Below, in pieces: positions 60,111 through 64,000 of a stretch of 64,000 bases of DNA; positions within the stretch are counted from its first letter, which is position 1; each line of letters opens with the position of its first letter. Location of the stretch: the NCBI GenBank assembly GCA_017849615.1, contig JAFIGS010000014.1:83740-147739 (forward strand), written 5' to 3'. Source of the stretch: Pseudolabrys sp. (GTDB lineage: Bacteria; Pseudomonadota; Alphaproteobacteria; Rhizobiales; Xanthobacteraceae). The notes under the pieces are model-generated. The model did no database searches and was not told the DNA's origin. It was given only the letters and a program-made list of their open reading frames with translations. The position numbers were made by a program, and so were the translations under genes.

Positions 60111-60905
60111 ATGACCCACTTCCTCCACACCCAGGCCGACCTCGAAGCCGGCCTTGGCGAACTGATCCGCATCGACCCGCGGCTGGCGCCGGTGGCGCAA
60201 AAGGCCGGCGCTTTCGCGCTGCGCCGCCGCCAAGGCGGCTATCCGGGCCTCTGCGCCATCGTGTGCGGCCAGCAACTATCGACCGCCAGCGCCGCGGCCA
60301 TCCGCGATCGCCTGTTCAAGGCTTTCGATCCGTTTCATCACGACACGGTGCGCGCGGCGCGCAGCGACAAGCTCAAGCGCCTCGGCCTGTCCAACGCCAA
60401 GGTCAAGGCGGTCAAGGAAATCGGCAAGGCGGTCTCCACCGGCGCGATCGACCTCAACGCCGTCGGCGAGATGGATGCCGACGCCGCGCACGCTTTGCTC
60501 ACGGCGCTGCACGGCGTCGGGCCGTGGACCGCCGACATCTATCTGTTGTTCTGCCTCGGCCATGCCGACGCTTTCCCGGCGGGCGATCTTGCCGTGCAGG
60601 AAGCGGCCCGCATCGCGCTGAACCTGAAGAAGCGGCCCGATCCCAAGGCGCTGACCAAGATCGCGGAGGCCTGGCGGCCGTGGCGCGGCGTCGCGGCGCA
60701 TCTGATGTGGGCCTATTATCACGTCGTCAAACGGCGCGAGGGCATCAGCCTCGAAGCCAGGGCGGACAAGGCGGCGAAAGCCACCAAAGCCAGGAAGCAC
60801 TGGCCGCAAATCAAGAAAGCCAAAAAGCCGGCAACTTCGGCTAAGAAGGCCGTGAAGAAAACGGCGAAAGGAAAACAGCGTGGCACTCGACGGACCCCGG
60901 CTTGA
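60111..60905 (+). CDS. DNA-3-methyladenine glycosylase II (HhH-GPD family)
   Basis: A 264-residue base-excision enzyme. CAIVCGQQLSTASAAAIRDRL near 48 opens the HhH-GPD fold; LHGVGPWTADIYLLF (133-147) is the helix-hairpin-helix; catalytic D159 is in AFPAGDLAVQ. It removes alkylated purines from DNA. The last 50 residues are a lysine/alanine tail (KATKARKHWP...KKAVKKTAKG), unusual for AlkA proteins and resembling histone-like tails, probably aiding DNA binding. The ATG at 60111 fits the fold start. The stop overlaps the next gene by 26 bases. Confidence 0.88.
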   Translation: MTHFLHTQADLEAGLGELIRIDPRLAPVAQKAGAFALRRRQGGYPGLCAIVCGQQLSTASAAAIRDRLFKAFDPFHHDTVRAARSDKLKRLGLSNAKVKAVKEIGKAVSTGAIDLNAVGEMDADAAHALLTALHGVGPWTADIYLLFCLGHADAFPAGDLAVQEAARIALNLKKRPDPKALTKIAEAWRPWRGVAAHLMWAYYHVVKRREGISLEARADKAAKATKARKHWPQIKKAKKPATSAKKAVKKTAKGKQRGTRRTPA

Positions 60906-61548
60906 AGCGAAATCCGGCAAGGCGAAGCAGCTCGTCGTCTTCCTCCACGGTTACGGCGCCGACGGCAACGATTTGATCGACATCGGCCGCGCCTGGCAGA
61001 ACCTGCTGCCGGACGCCGCCTTCGTGTCGCCGCATGCGCCGCGCCCCTGCGGTCAGGCGCCGATGGGCCGCGAATGGTTTCCGCTGACGTTCCGCGACCC
61101 CAACGAACGCTGGACCGGCGTCAACATGGCGGCGCCGACGCTGCAGGAATTCCTCGATACCGAATTGGCGCGCCGCGGCCTGCCGGGCGAGGCGCTGGCG
61201 CTGGTCGGCTTCAGCCAGGGCACCATGATGGCGCTGCAGGTCGGCCTGCGCCGCGCCGTCGCGCCGGCGGCCATTGTCGGCTATTCCGGCATGCTGGTGC
61301 TGCCGGAGGAAGTCGATCTCGAGGTTTTCGCCGGCGAGATCACCAGCCGCCCGCCCGTCCTGCTCATCCATGGCGACCAGGATCAGCTCATCCCGGTACA
61401 GGCGCTCATGCACGCAACGCAGGGCCTCGCCGCGCTGGAAGTGCCGGCGCAGTGGCATATCTCAGCCGGGGTTGGTCATGGTATCGACCAAGAGGGCCTG
61501 CGCCACGGCGGCGAATTCATCGCCCGGCACTTTGCGGCCCGCAAGTAA
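60880..61548 (+). CDS. Alpha/beta-hydrolase, phospholipase/carboxylesterase type
   Basis: A 222-residue cytosolic serine esterase of the YpfH/acyl-protein thioesterase group. The oxyanion-hole region is VFLHGYGADGNDL (near 20); the nucleophile is S112 in LVGFSQGTMM; the aspartate lies in LLIHGDQDQLIPV (near 167) and the histidine in SAGVGHGID (near 204), so the triad is complete. Family members hydrolyse short-chain esters or thioesters. The GTG start at 60880 lies inside the upstream glycosylase gene (26-base overlap), so they are co-translated. Confidence 0.88.
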   Translation: MALDGPRLEAKSGKAKQLVVFLHGYGADGNDLIDIGRAWQNLLPDAAFVSPHAPRPCGQAPMGREWFPLTFRDPNERWTGVNMAAPTLQEFLDTELARRGLPGEALALVGFSQGTMMALQVGLRRAVAPAAIVGYSGMLVLPEEVDLEVFAGEITSRPPVLLIHGDQDQLIPVQALMHATQGLAALEVPAQWHISAGVGHGIDQEGLRHGGEFIARHFAARK

Positions 61549-61678
61549 ACGTCGCCTATCCGTGGTGGGCGGACACCGCCCGCCCCCTTGCATCTTTTTC
61601 ACAATCCCGTCACGCTGCCCTATTAGTAGAGGCTAAGCCGCGTGGCGGCGGCTGTCCTTGGAGGTCGAGGAGCAGCGC

Positions 61679-62236
61679 TTGAACGTGCATGTTTCGCCCG
61701 CCGGGTATCCGGCCCTTGTGCTCAACGCCGATTTCAGACCGTTGAGTTACTACCCCCTGTCCTTGTGGTCCTGGCAGGACACGATCAAGGCGGTGTTTCT
61801 CGAACGGGTCAGTATCGTCGCCAATTACGACCAGGCGGTACGAAGTCCCAGCTTCGAGATGAGATTGCCGAGCGTCGTATCGCTCAAGACCTACGTAAAG
61901 CCTTCGACCCACCCCGCCTTTACCCGCTTCAACGTATTTCTGCGCGACCGGTTTTCCTGTCAGTATTGCGGCTGCCGCGACGACCTGACCTTCGACCATG
62001 TCATTCCTCGCTCGCGTGGCGGCATTACCTCTTGGGACAACGTCATCACCGCCTGCTCGCCCTGCAATCTGCGCAAGGGCTCGCTGACGATGAACGAAGC
62101 CCACATGTTCCCGGCGCAAATGCCGTATCAGCCGACCGTGCATCATCTGCATCGCAACGGCCGCCAGTTTCCGCCGAACTATCTGCACGATAGCTGGCTG
62201 GACTATCTGTACTGGGATACGGAGCTGGAGCCTTAG
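61679..62236 (+). CDS. HNH endonuclease
   Basis: A protein of about 185 residues with a C-terminal HNH module: C94-x-x-C97 (RFSCQYCG) and C126-x-x-C129 (ACSPCNLRKG) bind a structural zinc, and D106-H107 in LTFDHVIPRSRGG carry the active-site histidine. The N-terminal 80 residues (PALVLNADFRPLSYYPLSLW and RLPSVVSLKTYVKP) belong to the large alphaproteobacterial HNH family of unknown target. It is widely conserved on chromosomes, so a DNA metabolism role is more likely than mobility. TTG at 61679 has GAGGAG seven bases ahead; TTG at 61658 is an alternative. Confidence 0.83.
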   Translation: MNVHVSPAGYPALVLNADFRPLSYYPLSLWSWQDTIKAVFLERVSIVANYDQAVRSPSFEMRLPSVVSLKTYVKPSTHPAFTRFNVFLRDRFSCQYCGCRDDLTFDHVIPRSRGGITSWDNVITACSPCNLRKGSLTMNEAHMFPAQMPYQPTVHHLHRNGRQFPPNYLHDSWLDYLYWDTELEP

Positions 62237-62397
62237 AGGCGGCGCGTTGCGTCTCTGATTACTGCCCCGCGCGCAAGGCGGCATTGCTCTATCGCATCGA
62301 GGCGCTCCACGACGGACGGACCGATTGCCGAGCGCGGGATGATCATCTCATCATTATAAGATGAACGCGCATTCATAAGAAACTCAACCTCGAAGGC

Positions 62398-62423
62398 GGA
62401 ACGTCTCGCTATTAAATATCGTT
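62398..62423 (+). promoter_or_regulatory. EcfG-type general stress response promoter
   Basis: GGAAC (62398-62402), 17 bases, CGTT (62420-62423) is an exact match to the alphaproteobacterial EcfG/SigT promoter consensus GGAAC-N16-17-CGTT. Transcription would start about seven bases later, giving a leader of about 30 bases with AGGAGG ahead of the DUF1236 ATG. Confidence 0.75.
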
Positions 62424-62458
62424 TGATGTCCTGGGGGATAGAAACCCAGGAGGAACTT

Positions 62459-63607
62459 ATGAAGAGCAAGCTTCTCGTTACAACAGCCGCGTTGGCATTG
62501 ACGATATCGGCGAGCGCAAATGCGCAAATGCGTAGCGACGCCAAGCCGGATCAGCCGGCGGCAATCCAGAGCCAGAAGGAAAACGGTTCCGCGCAAAAGG
62601 AAATGAACCGCACCGAAAACGGCAGCGCCCAGCGCCCTGGAACCGGAACCACCGGCCAGTCCGCGACCGACAGAAAATCGTCGGACACCAAGGCCGCGGA
62701 CGATACCAGGGCCGGCGACCGCAAGCCTTCGTCGGCACAGGACACCACCGCGTCGCCGCGCAATGGCTCCAGGCCCGACGACAAGGCCAGCAACAGCTCG
62801 TCGAGCGATACGGCCAGAGACAAGTCGAAGGCCGCCCGCGACGACAAGAGCCCGGCGTCCGACCGCAAGCAGGCCACCGAACCGGCTGACAGCAAGTCGA
62901 ATACAGCGGGCCAGACCGACCCGAAGCGGCCGGCGGCCGCGCAAGGCACCGGCTCCAGCGACCGCGACCAGGCCACCACCAACTCCCGGACCAACGAGCG
63001 TGATCGCGACACCGCAACCGACACAAGGACGGAGTCAAGCGTTCGCGTCTCGGCGTCTCTCAAAACCGAAGAGAAGGCCCGCCTGCGTCAGGCGGTCACC
63101 AGGCTCGACGTGAAGCCGGTAACGAACGTGAATTTCGCGATCTCGGTTGGCACTGCCGTGCCGCGAACCGTTAGCCTTCACCCCGTGCCGACCACCATCG
63201 TCGAGATCGTCCCGCAGTATCGCGGCTATGATTACTTCGTGGTGCGCGAGCAGGTGATCATTGTGCATCCGCAAACGCACAAGATCGTCGACGTGATCGA
63301 GCGCGGCGGCGACTCGCGCGCCAGCGTGAGCACCACGCGGGAAAGGCGCGTCAACCTGTCGGACAAGCAACGTGCCTACCTCCGCCAGCACACGACGTCA
63401 CGCCAGATCACCACGGGCTCCGCCCCGCGCGGTTCGACGACGGTCGTTATCGGCCAGGAAGTGCCGCAGACGGTGCAAATCGAAACTTTCCCCGAGGAGG
63501 TTTATCGTGAAGTGCCGACCGTTCGCGAATACCGATATATTCGCAGCGGCGCCGGGGTTTACCTTGTCGATCCGGGCACCCGGCAGGTGATCGAAGAAAT
63601 CGACTGA
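62459..63607 (+). CDS. DUF1236 protein, exported, with a long disordered segment
   Basis: A 382-residue protein with signal peptide MKSKLLVTTAALALTISASA, cleaved near ANA-Q. Residues about 25-190 are low-complexity and polar, rich in Ser, Thr, Asp, Lys and Gln, likely disordered. Two DUF1236 units follow (about 205-275 and 305-380), each with the pattern TVxIxxxPxxVxxxVPxxRxYxY: VSLHPVPTTIVEIVPQYRGYDYF and VQIETFPEEVYREVPTVREYRYI. DUF1236 proteins are rhizobial, envelope-located and of unknown function. A strong AGGAGG and an EcfG-type promoter precede it, so it is probably induced in stress or stationary phase. A terminator follows. Confidence 0.85.
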   Translation: MKSKLLVTTAALALTISASANAQMRSDAKPDQPAAIQSQKENGSAQKEMNRTENGSAQRPGTGTTGQSATDRKSSDTKAADDTRAGDRKPSSAQDTTASPRNGSRPDDKASNSSSSDTARDKSKAARDDKSPASDRKQATEPADSKSNTAGQTDPKRPAAAQGTGSSDRDQATTNSRTNERDRDTATDTRTESSVRVSASLKTEEKARLRQAVTRLDVKPVTNVNFAISVGTAVPRTVSLHPVPTTIVEIVPQYRGYDYFVVREQVIIVHPQTHKIVDVIERGGDSRASVSTTRERRVNLSDKQRAYLRQHTTSRQITTGSAPRGSTTVVIGQEVPQTVQIETFPEEVYREVPTVREYRYIRSGAGVYLVDPGTRQVIEEID

Positions 63608-63629
63608 CGAGCTCAAGCTGGCTCGGATC

Positions 63630-63666
63630 GAGAGGGTGGCCTTGACGGCCGCCCTCTCATTTTATC
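63630..63666. terminator. Rho-independent terminator between convergent genes
   Basis: GAGAGGG-T-GGCC (63630-63641) pairs with GGCC-G-CCCTCTC (63647-63658) around a 5-base loop, followed on the plus strand by ATTTTAT. It ends the DUF1236 transcript and overlaps the stop codon of the convergent cytochrome gene. Confidence 0.8.
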
Positions 63667-64000
63667 CAGCGGCCCGGCAGCATCCGCTTGAGCACGCCGT
63701 CGCCCATGACCATGTGGTGATAGAGCGCCGCGGCCACGTGCAGGCCGACCAGAATGAGCATCGCATAGTTGGCCAGAAGACCGTGCACGTCCCCGGTCCA
63801 CTGCCAGCCCGCGGCACGCGCCGCGATCAGATGCGGCAATTCGTGGCCGAACATCGCGATCGGCATGCCGCGCCAGTCGGCATTGATCCAGCCGAGCAGC
63901 GGCACCACCAGCAACAGCAGATACAGCAGCCAGTGCACGATCTGCGCCGAGTTTTCCTGCCAGCCGGGAATGCCCGCCTCCGGCTCCGGGACGCCGCGCG
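63657..64000 (-). CDS. Cytochrome b561 family protein, C-terminal part
   Basis: The frame is open to the right edge, so the N-terminus is missing; 114 residues are visible. IVHWLLYLLLLVVPLLGWIN begins one helix with a likely haem histidine, GMPIAMFGHELPHL forms a loop, and HGLLANYAMLILVGLHVAAALYHH gives the last helix with paired histidines; the tail is DGVLKRMLPGRW. This fits bacterial cytochrome b561/YodB-type proteins, which carry electrons from quinol in the inner membrane. Its stop lies in the shared terminator. Confidence 0.85.
   Translation of the reverse strand, partial: RGVPEPEAGIPGWQENSAQIVHWLLYLLLLVVPLLGWINADWRGMPIAMFGHELPHLIAARAAGWQWTGDVHGLLANYAMLILVGLHVAAALYHHMVMGDGVLKRMLPGRWIK

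Overview
The window is GC-rich chromosomal DNA from an alphaproteobacterium, most likely a member of the Hyphomicrobiales (Rhizobiales) near Xanthobacteraceae or Bradyrhizobiaceae. This is inferred from gene content: an arsR-arsC-aquaglyceroporin set, a class I lysyl-tRNA synthetase, ethylmalonyl-CoA pathway genes, a PodJ-like polarity protein, a DUF1236 protein behind a GGAAC/CGTT stress promoter, a DUF1127 protein, and many intergenic palindromes of the rhizobial type. No species can be named from the sequence alone.

Layout. 1-4.9 kb: end of a membrane glycosyltransferase, a DUF1127 protein, a LysR regulator, two tandem EamA exporters and a YbaK-type deacylase. 5-8 kb: glutamate-cysteine ligase, then arsR-arsC-aqpS with an ArsR-type operator touching the arsR start codon. 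8-9.6 kb is the least ordinary stretch. It holds a 173-nt element (four hairpins sharing one loop, inside a 17-bp perfect inverted repeat), an AT-richer gene-poor segment, a tRNA-Arg-like gene with a CGU anticodon, and a small RHH-like gene behind a 10-bp dyad. 9.6-22.9 kb: a Dda/RecD-like helicase, an amidohydrolase, fatty-acid oxidation genes (bifunctional hydratase/dehydrogenase, thiolase, two acyl-CoA dehydrogenases) interrupted by a DUF559 gene between matching palindromes, an orphan solute-binding protein, a luciferase-like oxidoreductase and an MFS carrier. 23-28.6 kb: PodJ-like protein, a TauE exporter and its TIGR02186 partner.

28.8-35.9 kb carries the complete ligase-associated DNA damage response set in two divergent arms: TPR-methyltransferase, helicase and PdeM phosphoesterase on the minus strand; exonuclease and ATP-dependent ligase on the plus strand. 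Palindromic repeats have entered the reading frames of the helicase, PdeM and the ligase tail. 36-43.6 kb: DUF6460 protein, MATE exporter, pyrD, an S24-type repressor with its own 25-bp operator-like dyad, alpha carbonic anhydrase, lysK and a flavoprotein. 43.6-46.5 kb: a 25-codon peptide gene with a perfect Shine-Dalgarno, an HWE/HisKA_2 kinase, an amino-acid binding protein and a host-attachment protein.

46.6-56.2 kb has three ethylmalonyl-CoA pathway genes (mcd, ccr, ecm) around a chemoreceptor, a YihY protein and a GT87 enzyme. At 56.2-57.9 kb lies the strongest finding: a UGSC-family selenoprotein gene that reads as two broken frames unless UGA at 56480-56482 is selenocysteine, with a SECIS-like hairpin directly after it and a conserved partner gene upstream. 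The window closes with a hybrid kinase, gluQ lacking its zinc cysteines, a DNA glycosylase, an esterase, an HNH nuclease, a DUF1236 protein and a partial cytochrome b561.
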